From Austropuccinia psidii (taxonomy: Eukaryota; Basidiomycota; Pucciniomycetes; Pucciniales; Sphaerophragmiaceae), in contig JALGQZ010000002.1 in assembly GCA_023105745.1 (NCBI GenBank), positions 47,714,497 through 47,778,496 on the forward strand: DNA of 64,000 bases, read 5' to 3'. This document shows positions 1 through 11,339 of this stretch, piece by piece. The notes beneath the pieces were generated by a model that saw only the letters and a list, made by a program, of their open reading frames with translations, was not told the origin of the DNA and searched no databases. Position numbers and translations under genes: made by a program. Every line of letters starts with the position of its first letter. Position 1 is the first letter of the stretch.

Positions 1-747
1 GTCCAACCAAGTCAACATCAAAAGCAGCAAGTTTCCAATATTTTATTTGAAGCCATAGAGCTTTATATTGATGATCAGAACCCTCTGGTTAAATTCAATA
101 TTTATAATTCAACTTCCAGTGATTCTCTCTCTGTGGAGATTGGTGCCATGCAGTATTTGGGCTCATGTTTGAGTCTCAACAAGGTTCCACTTTCTCCACA
201 AAGAAATTAAAGTCAAGAATTTACTAGTATTAAAGCAAAAGGAATTTTGACACAAACTTTGCCTGGCTTGGTTGATAATATCCTACAGCCAATGATTGCA
301 TTTGATTGGGTCTGGGCTCATACTAAGGTTGATTCCAAAACTACTCAGAAAATTGGAAAGCAAGGGGTGAAGAGAGGAGTTGATCCTTTGAAAGCTTTGG
401 TGACTATTCAAGATAATATGAAGGGTGGAAGGCCATGCTACAATCTGATTGCAGCATTCCTTACAGGGGGTGTACATAGACCTCTGGTGTGCTCAGCTTA
501 TTACCACATTAGTTTGCCCAAAGGGACCCTTCAGCTTCTGGAAATTACATCAATTCTCAAGAGAAAAAAATCCTTTCCAGATGAAGAGATTTGTAAGTGC
601 ACAAACAAGTGTATATGTGAAATCCTTCATGAAAGATTTCTCTCAAATCATTCATCTTTGCCAATTTTCCCAAGCAGATACTGCCTTGCAGAATATTTAT
701 CATTAGATTTTAGTGAAGAATGGCAAAAGGCACCCTTTGGAGTCTAA
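1..747 (+). pseudogene. Relic of an unidentified gene entering from the left edge
   Basis: Frame 1 is open from the first base to TAG/TAA at the end apart from a single TAA at 208-210. The two halves read as ordinary protein (69 residues before the stop, about 178 after, including a segment beginning around LTQTLPGLVDN). The stop could be a mutation, or it could lie in a short unspliced intron, but I see no convincing GT-AG pair around it. I recognise no domain. A Cys pair (CKCTNKC) near residue 200 is the only metal-site-like feature. The G1 retroelement begins 230 bases downstream, and coding-like sequence resumes on its far side, so this was probably one larger gene or an older transposon split by that insertion. 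Confidence 0.4.
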
Positions 748-978
748 TTTAATGATGAACTTACCTAAAAAGGTTGGTTTGACAAAGAAATTCAAAAGGT
801 GTAAAAGAGCATGTGTATCATATTACTTTTTATTACCTGTTAGCTGCAATTCATAGCTATTGAGTTCAGAAATATGTTTACTGTGCGTAGTCATGACTTC
901 AAACATCTTTGTGCAAAGCTTCTTATAAGATTAACCAGTGTTCTTTTGTTACCTCAGTGAAACAAAAGTGACCGGAAA
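748..978 (+). other. Left flank of the gypsy insertion
   Basis: No long frame. A pyrimidine-rich acceptor-like stretch ending in CCTCAG lies near 950-957. The last five bases (974-978, GGAAA) are the left copy of the target-site duplication of the retroelement that follows. Confidence 0.4.
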
Positions 979-2760
979 TCTGAGCCTTAGAGGTATTTTT
1001 TTATACCCAAAAGACCACAAATAATAAAACAAGATACAATTATAAATAAAATAAATTTATTTATATTATCAAAACAAAAAACAAAATATAAATATGAATT
1101 TATACACAAAAATGAAAATTTAATTATAACTTAAAAATAAAATTACATTGAAACTTAAAATTGTGAAAACACATTTTCACTTGAAAAAATTAAGTAAAAA
1201 TGAATTTTTAACAAAATTACTGAAATTAAAATATTGTTTGGAAAAAGTTGAATAAAGATTATTATAACTTTTTATCCAATAAATAAACATAAGAAGATTG
1301 GTTCAAAATTGGATTCCTCATAAAAAATAAGGTAGGGTCACCTCTGGGTGAAATTTCTGTAACTCAACTCTAAATAAGCTTCAATTAAATTTTTAGTATT
1401 TTCTGTATAAAAATTGGAAATCCTCAAAACCTTGAATTAATCCACACCACATGTGGTATTAACCATCAATTTTTGTGTTAAAGTTGAGGTGTGGTGTGTA
1501 GCTAAGAATCTATGAGGAATTGAAGTATTTTCAATTGAAATGTCAAAATGTGCATGTGTATTACATGAGTGAGCTGTAATTTACATATTAGGTATCAAAT
1601 ATTACAGTTGTGTAACTGTAAAAATAAATGGAATTTCATGTTTAAATTAAAAGTATATTACATGGTGAGGAATTAAAGAAAAAATAAATTGGGAAGACTA
1701 ATTTTGGAGGAGGAAAAGTAATCTTGGTTTCAAGGGAGCCAGACCCCCAAATTCCTTTCTGACAGGCATTAGATGTCAAAATCCAACAAAGCTTCATCAC
1801 TTTTTGCCTGTCATTGAGTCACAGGGTCTGTGACTCAATTGACAATGAGGTTTTGATACCAACCAGGGAAGTTTTAGCTGTTGCCAAGAGGGTAAAACTA
1901 CCCTTAAGTTAAAAAAATCACAGAAAAAACAGTTTTAATTTGTTTTGATGTCTCTTACACACATTTTTACATGTTTTGAAGGCTTAAAACCAGGTATTAC
2001 TATAGCAATGGCTGATTTAAGGGTCCAAAATGGCTAAAACCAGCCCTTTTTGGTGTGAACCAGTGTTTAATGATGCCATAATTGTCTTTTCTGTTGTAAG
2101 AGTGTTTTTTACGACTGAAAAGAGTAAATTTTACTTTTGGAGTAAGAAAATTGGTGGCTATAAAAGAATGTCTTCTTTGCCCCACTTTTCTCTTCATGTT
2201 AGAATCATTTACTTTTATAATTAGTTTAAACACTGTTAAACCAATCCATAAAAGATTTCAACCACACTTTTCTTATCATTTTGAACCTCTTAACCATGTG
2301 AAAAATAATTATAGTCATTTTTTGTAACTCTTATAATCATTTTTACCCTTGAACCACCCCATAAGTGAATTAAAGCATCTTTTATCATTGTTAGCTTTGT
2401 CACTTTCTTGCCAAATTCACTCTGGTCACTTTTGGGAATGTTTTTTCTTTAAGATTCTTTTTAAAGACTTTCTTTTTATATTAATTTCCTGTAGTCCTTT
2501 GATCAATTAATTCCAATTGAAATTGCTCTTGAAGAAATTTCTGTTCTAGCCTTAGATATCTGTTGTAGAGTATTTTTGGTAAAACAATAAATCTTTATAA
2601 TATTATTGTTTTTTACTTATAAAGTTAAAAAAATAAATTTGGAATGTTTTCTTTTATATATCTTAATTCTTGAAATTTTTCATATTTTTACCTTATACAA
2701 ATTTTTAGGACAGGAAAAGTACTTGATTTTTTGATCAAAGTTTCATATCCACACCTTAAA
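979..2760 (+). repeat. G1 5' LTR
   Basis: Direct repeat of 9201-10982 with the same length. It begins at the block TGAGCCTTAGAGGTA (981) and ends at CCACACCTTA plus two bases (2760). It contains a dyad around GAGTCACAGGGTCTGTGACTC (about 1816-1836) and the pair CACACCACATGTGG / GGTGTGGTGTG near 1443-1498. Parts of this LTR recur inverted at 28640-28892 and 32564-33186. Confidence 0.93.
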
Positions 2761-2782
2761 TTTGGGGGCCCAGCCATGATAT
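2761..2782 (+). promoter_or_regulatory. Probable primer-binding site of G1
   Basis: Two bases after the LTR the sequence is TGGGGGCCCAGCCATGA (2763-2779). Starting with TGG just inside the 5' LTR is what a site pairing with a tRNA 3' CCA end should look like. The tRNA was not identified. Confidence 0.55.
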
Positions 2783-2938
2783 TTTCCCTGTGAAATGATT
2801 TTTTTTACCTTTTTAATTTTTTCTTATATTGAAGAATTTAAAAAATCCACAAAAAATACTTATCATTCAAAAAATACATAGAAAATACTTATAATTCAAA
2901 AAAATTCATAAAAAATAAAACTTGTTCATATTATAAGT

Positions 2939-5435
2939 GTGGCTTATTTTTTTCATTTTGTCTTTTTGAAAACCTTTCTTTACTTGATTAATTGCTTTTT
3001 TTCATTACTTTCAGTGTCTGACAATGTGGTAAGACAAGAAACCATTGAGACTGCATCAACAATAACTAGCATTATCCCTGAAAGTACTGTCAATTCTGCA
3101 CATAATAGTACTGTTATTATAGCTCAAAATAATCAACCAGAACCAATTTCTTCAGAAATAATTAATTTGGACATTAGTAATACTCTCCAAAAAGCTAAAA
3201 ATTTGGCCAACATTAAGTCTTTTCCACATAGAATTACTATTTTAAGCTTTTTTAATCATAATAAGGCCTTCAACCAGATAAGGAGCCAGCTATAACTCCT
3301 CAAGCAGCTCCCAAAAAGGTTATAGATGTGATTATGGCAGAAGCCAATCTGTTACAGAAGGACAAGGGTCAGTGAATGAATCCCAAAATGACAAATCATG
3401 CCATTCTGAACCTGATAATACTGTTTTACCTTCAAACACAGCTGACATCGCCACAAGAAGACTCAGTGGATATATAAAAATCCAGCCAGAAGGCCTACAA
3501 CAATTCATTTCAGCACAAAGAGTACCAGATCCTTTCAGATCTGTGGGACAACTGCATGAACTCTTACCTGACTGTGAGGAAATTTCTTGGCCATCCCAAC
3601 ACTTGCAAGCAAGCTACTCAATGGATGGCATCCATTGATGGAAAAGAAAAACATGATGCTTTTAACAGCAGAATGAAGGAAAAACAACCCTCCACCACCC
3701 AAGCAAGTGCCAAAAACACCCCCAGTAGCCAGCAGCAGCAATTCCAATGTGAAAAAGTAGCCACAAGCTCAGAACAAGGGTAAAGTCAAAGCACCATCTA
3801 CAAACCCTTGCAGCCAGGGCTACAGAATCCCAAATATTCAGCAGGATAGCATGGAAAATGTATTTCAGATGGCCAGAACAATGATGGAATCAGAGAAAAA
3901 GGAGGAAACCAGACTAATATATCAGAAATGACTTCTGATATTCTAGATGGCATTAAAAACTTCTACATAGCTATAAATGATGTCAAAAGTCATATTTCTG
4001 ATAAAAATTCATGAATTTGTAACAATCTTAAAACAAATAATTCAAGTCTGAGCCAAATAAATGAGACACTTGTTTGTTTTAAGAAAGTTTTAATAACAAT
4101 AAAAACTTCTAATAATGACAATTCATTTGGAAATAAGCTAAATGAACAATCTGCCATTATTAAAGAATTAATAGACAAATATTTTAAATTCAATATTGAT
4201 GAAATAATTGAAACAAAAAATAAAACAAACCATAAATATTATCAAAGAAGATAATAAGAAAGTCCTTGATGATATTTCAAATTCATTTACTGAAGTAAAG
4301 ACATATACAATTGCCTTGAAAAAGTGTCTTGACACCTCACAACAAAAAGTATCAAAATTAACAATGAAGTTGAATCAAGTCATTTCTGATAATACTAGAT
4401 AGAAAGAATTATGGAAAGAATTAACACACAAGGTAGATATGTATAAAATTTAAGTAATAAATTTAATACAAAGCTTCCAACATGAGTTCAGAAATTTTCA
4501 AAGGTGTAGCCACAGTAAAATGAATGATATTGAGCAGTTAATGCACACCTTACCAAGAATGTCTACACCTCTGAATCAAAATGAGGGTACAAGAGTTTCC
4601 AACCCACAAGTATTGGATGTAGAAAACCTACAACTAAATAATGAATTTTCTACCTCTTTCCATAACTTGGACCCATCAATGGGCCAAGCACTCTTGAAAG
4701 AATTACCAAAGCTTAAGGAATGGCCTCACTTCAGTGGTGAAGGAGAATATGACCATATGGAGTTCATCAGAGGTATTGACATGATTAAAAAATATTTTGA
4801 ATTACCAGGCAGATTGGTAACAGCAAGATTTAATACCTTTTTCCCCATATCAGCTCACAGATTGTATATCAAATTAAGACAAGCACATGGACACCAAAGT
4901 TAGACTTGGTGGAAAACCCAAATCATTAACAAATGGGCCAATGATGCTTGGATATTTAAGGTGGAAACAACTTTTGAATCTTCCAAATTTAATTCTGACA
5001 AAGATAGAGCTTTACCATGTTTTTGCCAACAAAAAGACAGATTTACAGCATTATATCCTGACATGTCAGAATTGTTGATTCACAGGAAAGATTATAAGAA
5101 AAGGTGGAGGTGATTTGGAGAATTCTTTTAAAAGAAGGACTACTAAGAAGTCTTCAGAGGAAGATATTATCAATATATTGGAAGAAGTAACCACAAGAAC
5201 GAGAACTGGTTCTGGTAGTTTGAATCTCAAAACAAGGTTTAATACACCTTGGAAAGATTCTGTGGACAAAAATCCCAAAGAAAATTCTAATAAAATGAAA
5301 TATAAATCTGCAGATATAATCAGGAAGTGCCATATTTTCCAGAGCGCCACACATTTAGCTAATGAATGTCCCAAGAAGGGGAAATCAATGAAATTGAAAT
5401 TGAAAAGGAACCTGATGTTGAAAAGGAGGAGGTAA
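2939..5435 (+). pseudogene. G1 gag region with broken zinc knuckle
   Basis: Several overlapping frames (2939-3295, 3372-3638, 3556-3783, 4208-4402, 4520-4903, 5115-5435) form a broken gag. The best-preserved part is 4520-5100, the capsid-like segment with the SAHRLYIKLRQAHGHQS motif, which then shifts frame. A retroviral-type CCHC knuckle lies at 5328-5369 (C-H-I-F...H...C). The second cysteine is now Phe, so the knuckle is dead. It is followed by an acidic Glu/Asp/Ser-rich linker. Long helical, Lys/Asn-rich sequence at 3960-4400 is only weakly supported as coding. The region lies directly upstream of the protease, as in other gypsy elements. Confidence 0.75.
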
Positions 5436-5980
5436 TTGAAGATAACTCAGATGATAAATCATCAATATTTTCTGAATCTTCAAGAGACATGGAAAATATC
5501 AATTCCACTTTTGGAATCATGGAATCTTATTCCCACTTTCCACAACTGAGAAATGGTAAGCTTGATGTATCAAAAATTCAAGATTCACAACTAATGAAAA
5601 CCAAACCAAAAAGGGGAAACAGTTATACAGCTGGTAACTCCTGTATCACAGAAGTGTTAATTTACAACACACCCACTAAGCTTTTACTTGGCCCAGGAGC
5701 CTTCTTCTCTTGTGTTGGAAAATCTTTTCTTAAAACTTGTGTACCAAACTTTGAAGATCAATTGTTGCCAATTTATGGCATAAAATTTAATAAGGCAAGC
5801 AATACAAGGAAAGCATTGGGAATGCTTGATACTACGGTCATATTCCCACACATAAATGGCAATTTAAGAATAACTGTTGAATTTTTTGTTATGGAAAACT
5901 GCTCTAAAACCCATTTTATATTAGGAAATTATTACTTAATCATGTATGGCATAGATTTACATATCAATAAAGACAGATAA
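5366..5980 (+). pseudogene. G1 acidic linker and aspartic protease, active site lost
   Basis: A 204-codon frame. About residues 1-60 are the acidic gag tail; residues 95-200 match a retropepsin fold. The active-site segment reads KLLLGPGAFFSCVGKSF where the family has hydrophobic-D-x-G-A, so the catalytic Asp is replaced by Gly. The downstream flap and the FILGNYYLIMYGIDL segment (family: LG.D.L...) are still visible. The frame itself is intact, but the protein would be inactive. RT sequence follows after a stop and about 170 bases. Confidence 0.8.
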
Positions 5981-6029
5981 TTTACTATTAGGGAAAATAA
6001 GCATCAAAAGTTTTCCTTTTTACCATTTA

Positions 6030-7074
6030 AAAGACAAATTGAAGTAAGAAAAGTATCAGCAGTCAACTTAGAGTTAGAAAAATCCAAGTCTGAACAGTTA
6101 AATGAACCTGAAATCAGTCCTCATCTCACTGATAAACAAGAAAGTCAACTTTTGGTACTTTTATATGACCACAAAGAAGCCTTTGCATCAGATAAAGAGC
6201 CAATGGGAGCAATTGTTTGTCATGAGGTTGACATTATTCTTAATATTGAAAGAATTTATGCACCACTCTTGAGAAGACCTGCATATCCAGCAAGTCCTAA
6301 GTCAAGAGAAGCTCTGGAAATCCATATTAAAGAGCTTTTAGACCTTGGTGTAATAAGAAAGGTTGGTCACAATGAGGAGATATAAATAACTACACCAGTC
6401 ATAGCAGCATAGAATAATGGGAAATCTAGAATGGCTGGGGACTTTAGGGCTCTGAACACTTAAACTGTTCCAGACAGGTACCCAATACCAAAAATCTGAA
6501 TTGACCTTACCCAAATATCTCAAGAAGTGTATATAAACACCATGGATGCCCTTAAGGGATTTCATAAACATTTGGTTACACCAAGGGAAAGAAAATACTT
6601 GAGAATTATTGTTCATTGTGTAGTGTATGAATATTTAAGGATGCCTTTTGGTATCAATAATGAACCTTCACACTTGCAAAGAATGATGAATGAAATATTC
6701 AGTGAGGAGCTTTCAGAAGGATGGTTAATCATTTAAGTTTATGACATTATTGTCTTTTCCAAGACTTGGGAAGAAGATATATCCAGATTATCCAGAGTTT
6801 TGAACAAAATTCAATCTGTAAAAATGAAAATTTCCTCAAAGAAATGTCATTTTTTATTCAAAGAACTCAAAGCACTGTGACATTTAGTATCTGGTTTATC
6901 CCTTGGGATAGACAAAAACAAGGTTGCAGCAGTGCTACTGAAACCTATGCCTAATAAAAAAAGAAAATTCAGTCATCTTAGGGGTTTTCAGGATATTACA
7001 GGCATCATATTAAAGATTTTTCATCCACAGCAGGACCTCTTTATAAATTATGTGACAAAGACACAGTATTTGAA
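6030..7074 (+). pseudogene. G1 reverse transcriptase relic
   Basis: Order of RT blocks on the plus strand: RRPAYPASPKSREALE and LLDLGVIRKVGHN (6270-6375), then GDFRALNT with an in-frame stop (6440-6470), MDALKGFHKHLVTPRERKYL (6543-6602), YEYLRMPFGINNEPSHLQRMMN (6628-6690), and the catalytic box at 6735-6760. The box reads V-Y-D-I-I-V-F instead of the usual Y-D-D-I-I and is preceded by a stop. The thumb segment continues to about 6950 in other frames. Loss of the second catalytic Asp and at least four stops or shifts rule out activity. Confidence 0.9.
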
Positions 7075-7652
7075 GTGACTGTTGACAGAGTAAAAGCCTT
7101 TGAATCTTTAAGACAAGCCTTGACCACTGCTCGACTCTTACTGATGCCAGACTTTAAGCTTCCCTTTAAGCTTTATATTGATGCATCAGGGGATGGGCTA
7201 GCTGCTGCACTTCATCAGGTCCATATTATAAATGATAAACCTGTGGAAGGTCCCATATGTTTCATATCCAGGAAAATCAAATGACTGAAGCTGGATATTG
7301 TGCAAGTCAGATGGAGTTTTTATGCCTTGTCTGGGCCTTGGAAAAACTCAATTACTTCCTGGAAAGATGTGTTTTTGCAGTAATAACAGATTTTACTGCT
7401 GTTAAATCACTTTTGAAAATGAAAAAACCTAACAGGCATATGCTCAGATGGCAAATAGCCATACAGGAGTATAGAGATAATATGACTATTGTTCACAAAG
7501 ATAGGAATATTCATCAAAATGCAGATGGACTGAGCAGATGGCCATTACCAAATAATATTGATAATCCTGCTTATGTGCCAGAAGAAGCTTTCCCACAAAT
7601 CTCAATAGAACAAATCAGTGTTACAGATCTGAACACAACATTATTTGAATAA
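7075..7652 (+). pseudogene. G1 RNase H relic
   Basis: Two overlapping frames (7075-7284 and 7257-7652) offset by a frameshift cover a gypsy RNase H. Visible blocks are [17 protein letters not shown] (first catalytic Asp), [11 protein letters not shown], the [21 protein letters not shown] helix with its Glu, [12 protein letters not shown] (Asp), and the C-terminal [16 protein letters not shown], where ADGLSR is the classic end of the domain. All acidic residues look present; the shift near 7280 is the break. Confidence 0.9.
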
Positions 7653-8687
7653 GTAAGAAGCATTTATACTCAAGATAAGAATTGTAGCATCTTATGTTAA
7701 TTACTTACCAAATACTTTAAAGACAACTCTTTGATACATGCCTTAGATGAAATATGGAAAAAATCATATGATGAGGAAATATCTCACTTAGGGGGTGGTA
7801 TAATTTACCACAGAACTAAGTATACATGTTTAATGACAGTTGTGGACAGGTCCTTAATCAATCTTGTACTGAAAGAATGCCATGACACCCCCATCTCAAG
7901 ACATCTGTCTGAGGACGGGACAAGAGAAAAGATAAAGACCTGTATATGGTGGACAATGTTGCAGAGTATTGAAAAACCTGTGACAGATGTCAAAAGTCAA
8001 ATAAATCCACTGGCAAGAGACTTGGAAATATTATCAAAATCCAAGAACCCAGAAAACATTGGGAAATCGTCCATATGGATTGGGTAAATGGCCTACCACC
8101 AGGGGGTGATAGAAGTTATAATTCAGGCCTAGTGATTGTTGAAAGCTTCATTAAGACTCCAATCTTCTGCCATGTCACAAAGATTATACAGCCATGGATA
8201 CAGCTCTTCTAATATGGAATGGAGTAATATCATGGACTGGCATATTCACAAATATCATTAGTGACAGAGATCCCAAATTAACCTCAGAGCTATGGACAAC
8301 TCTTCACCAATTATTTGGAAAGAATTTGTCCTTCTCTACAGTCTACCACCCACATAATTATGGTCTGGCTGAAAGAATGATACAAACCTTGGAAGATATG
8401 GTAAGAAGATTTTGTGCATTTGGCCTTGAATTCAAATATTGTGATGGGTTCACCCATTATTGGTGTACTCTCTTACCAGCACTGGAATTGGCATATAAAA
8501 CATCAATTCATTCCAGTACCAAGCAAATTCCTGCTATTCTAGAGAAGGGATGGAATCCCATATTAACCCAAGATTCATTAAGGAAGGATTTGGTGGAAAT
8601 ACATCCCTCAGCTAGTAGATTTGAAGTGATTCTAGAAAAATCTAGAAATCATGCAGTAAGGTTCATGGAGGACTAATTTGCATATCC
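7653..8687 (+). pseudogene. G1 integrase relic
   Basis: The N-terminal zinc domain is at 7731-8087. Both His remain (LKECHDTP, SRHLSED), but the Cys pair is lost. The catalytic core spans 8060-8690: first Asp in VHMDWVNGL (about 8066), second Asp in NIISDRDPKL (8252-8280), and Glu in GLAERMIQTLE (8362-8394). All three catalytic acids therefore survive, but stops and shifts between 8087 and 8194 and at 8675 break the frame. Downstream comes the GPY/chromodomain frame. Confidence 0.9.
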
Positions 8688-8730
8688 CAAAGACAAATGG
8701 GACAAATCACATGCCACTCCAGATTTTAAA

Positions 8731-9177
8731 GTGGGAGATTTAGTACTTGTATCTACCATTAACTTCAATAACAGAAAAGGATGTAAAACGCACAAAGACC
8801 ACTTTGCAGGACCTTTTTTTATTAAGTCCCTCCATGGAGAAAATGCAATTGAAGTAGAATTATCTGAGAAACTTAGCAATAAGCATCCTACATTTCTAGT
8901 AAGCTTGATAAAACCATATAAATCTAGTGATTCTGAAAAGCTTCCTTTGAGGAATAAAGTTCCCCAGAATATACCTCCTATTAAATCATCTGGCCCTAGG
9001 AAAATAACCAAAGTTCTCAAAGAAAGGAAGTTAAGAACCAAAAAAGTAAGGGAATACCTTGTTAGGTACAGTGACCCAACTTGTGAAGATGAATGGTTAG
9101 CAGAAAAGAACATACCTGAGGCTACCAAACTTCTTAGAAAGTTCAGAAATACTATAAGTAACAATATTACAAAGTAA
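8731..9177 (+). pseudogene. G1 integrase C-terminus with chromodomain
   Basis: An open 148-codon frame. Residues 1-70 match the integrase C-terminal barrel (GDLVLVSTINF, HFAGPFFIKSLHGENAIEVEL, HPTFLVSLIKPY, the GPF/Y motif). Residues 95-140 resemble a chromodomain (YLVRYSDPTCEDEWLAEKN followed by a helix). Chromodomain tails direct chromovirus integration towards heterochromatin. This is the longest intact stretch of pol, but it has no start context of its own and depends on the broken upstream frame. Confidence 0.85.
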
Positions 9178-9186
9178 TATTCTTTT

Positions 9187-9200
9187 TTAGGTGCAGGGAA
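9187..9200 (+). promoter_or_regulatory. Purine-rich tract before G1 3' LTR
   Basis: TTAGGTGCAGGGAA directly precedes the LTR. Position and purine bias fit a plus-strand primer tract, although two pyrimidines interrupt it. Confidence 0.45.
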
Positions 9201-10982
9201 TGTGAGCCTTAGAGGTATTTTTCATATACCCAAAAGACCACAAATAATAAAACAAGATAAAATCATAAATAAAATAAATTTATTTATATTATAAAAACAA
9301 AAATTAAAAGATAAATACAAATTTATACACAAAAATGAAAATTTAATTATAATTTCAAAATAAAATTACATTGAAATTTAAACTTGTGAAAACACATTTT
9401 TACTTAAAAAAATCAAGTAAAAATGAATTTTTAACAAAATTACTGAAATTAAAATATTGTTTGGAAAGAGTTAAAAAAAATTATTATAGCTTTTTATCCA
9501 ATAAGTAAACATAAGAAAATTGGTTCACCATTGGATTCTTCATAAAAAATAAGGTGGGGTCACCTCTGGGTGAAATTTCTGTAACTCAACTCTAAATAAG
9601 CTTAAATTGAGTTTTTAGTATTTTCTGTATAAAAATTGCAAATCCTCAAAATCTTGACTTAATTCACACCACATGTGGTGTTAACTATCAATTTTTATGT
9701 TAAAATTGAGGTGTGGTGTGTAGCTTAAAATCTATGAGGAATTGAAGTATTTTCAATTGAAATGTCAAAATGTGCATGTGTATTACATAAGTGAACTGTA
9801 ATTCAAATATAAGGTATCAAATATTACATTTGTGTAGCTTTAAAACTCAATTGAATTGCATTTGTGAATTACTAGTATATTACATGATGAGGAATTCAAG
9901 AAAAAATAAATTGGAAAGACTAATTTTGGAGGGGGAAAAGTAATCTTGGCTTCAAGGGAGCCAGACCCCCAAATTTCTTGCTGACAGACATTAGATGTCA
10001 AAATATCTACAAAGGTTCATCACTTTTGGCCTGGAATTGAGTCACAGGGTCTGTGACTCAATTGATTATGAGGTTTTGATACCAACCAGGGAAGTTTTAA
10101 CTGTTTCCAAGAGGGTAAAACTACCCTTAAGATAAAAAAACATAGAAAAAAACAGTTTTAACTGGCTATGACATCTCTTACACACATTCTTACATGTTTT
10201 GAAGGCTTAAAACCAGGTATTACTATAGCGATTGCTGATTTAAGGGTGCAAAATGGCTAAGACTAGCCCTTTTTTGCTCTAAACCAGTGTTTAATGATGC
10301 CATAATTGGCTTTTATGTTGTCAGAGTGTTCTTCACGACTGAAAGTAGTGAATTTTATCTTTGGAGTAGGAAATTGGTGGCTATAAAAGAATGTTTTCTT
10401 TGCCCCACTTTTCTCTTCATGTTAGAATCTTTTCCTTTTATAATTAGTTTCAACACTTTTAAACCAATCCATAAGAGATTCCAACCACCCTTTTATTATC
10501 ATTTTGAACCTTTTAACCACGTGAAAAAATAATTATATTCATTTTTACCCTTGAACCACCCCATAAGTGAATTAAAGCATCTTTCATCACTGTTAACTTT
10601 GTCACTTTGTTTCCAAATTCACTCTGGTCACTTTTTGGCGTGTTTTCTCTATAATATTCTTTTTAAAGACCCTGTTCTTATATTAATTTCCTGTGGTACT
10701 TTGCTCAATTAATTCCAATTGAAATTGCGCTTGAAGAAACTTCTTTTGTATCCTTAAATATCTGTTGCAGATTATTTTTGGATAAACTTTTATTGTTTGT
10801 AAAACAATAAATCTTTATAATATTATTGTTTTATACTTATAAAGTTAAAAACAATAAATTTAGCATGTTTTTTTTAAAAAATCTTAATTCCTAACATTTT
10901 TCCATATTTCTATGTTATACAAATTTTGAGGACAGGAAAAGTACTTGATTTTTTGAATAAATTTTGATATCCACACCTTACA
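9201..10982 (+). repeat. G1 3' LTR
   Basis: Begins TGTGAGCCTTAG and ends CCACACCTTACA, the canonical TG...CA pair. It is followed at once by GGAAA (10983-10987), repeating the five bases left of the element. Length is identical to the 5' LTR (1,782 bp). Confidence 0.95.
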
Positions 10983-11089
10983 GGAAACAACTTGATGCCA
11001 AAATTATTGGATTAAAAAATAGTTGTGCTTATGGGTATTTAGCACAAAAATGGAAATATATGAAAGAAGTGATTCCATGGACTTTCTGA
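10983..11089 (+). pseudogene. Right half of the gene-like target of G1
   Basis: After the GGAAA duplication, the frame beginning AAA CAA CTT GAT (10985) reads KQLDAKIIGLKNSCAYGY and on to WKYMKEVIPWTF before TGA near 11089. The amino-acid composition looks like real protein. Joined across the duplication, the frame extends left only to a TGA at about 958, next to an acceptor-like CCTCAG. I cannot name the protein. Confidence 0.35.
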
Positions 11090-11292
11090 GGGGCTTGAAC
11101 CCACAGAGCCTACCTTTTTGACCAAGAAAGAATGAGTTGGATTTGGTTTTCCAAAGCTATTGTTACCAACCACCCAGATTCACAGCCTGGGTGCCCTCAG
11201 GTGAGTCTGGCCAGCACCAAGGATCAAACATGCCCCCTCTCAACCAGCTTGAGAGGCAGAAGCTATAGCCATTAGGTCATTCACATCAAATT
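11090..11292 (-). mobile_element. Candidate tRNA-derived SINE
   Basis: Read on the minus strand from 11292, the sequence has a pol III A-box-like TGACCTAATGG (about 11273-11283). About 50 bases later there is a B-box-like GTTTGATCC (about 11224-11232). Between them a CTCTCAAGC...GAGAG arm is reminiscent of a class II tRNA such as Leu(CAA). A second B-box-like GGTTCAAGCCC lies near 11095-11106. Cloverleaf pairing is imperfect, so this is not a functional tRNA. The block is clearly GC-richer than its surroundings. I did not find a second copy in the window. Confidence 0.4.
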
Positions 11293-11339
11293 GATTTTAT
11301 TTGATCCTTTTGAAGCAAAACCACCTTGCATTCAGACAT

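Larger units (their letters stand above)
979..10982 (+). mobile_element. Full-length Ty3/gypsy LTR retrotransposon (G1), degenerate
   Basis: A 10,004 bp element bounded by two 1,782 bp direct LTRs and flanked by GGAAA on both sides (974-978 and 10983-10987). The right LTR has canonical TG...CA ends; in the left one they have mutated to TC...AA. The internal order is gag, aspartic protease, reverse transcriptase, RNase H, integrase, then a C-terminal chromodomain-like segment, which is the order of Ty3/gypsy chromoviruses. Every pol domain is recognisable but carries stops or shifts, so it cannot supply its own proteins. Over the first 180 bases the two LTRs differ at roughly one base in thirteen by eye, so this is not a recent insertion. 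The protein type is one I associate with Austropuccinia psidii. Confidence 0.95.
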
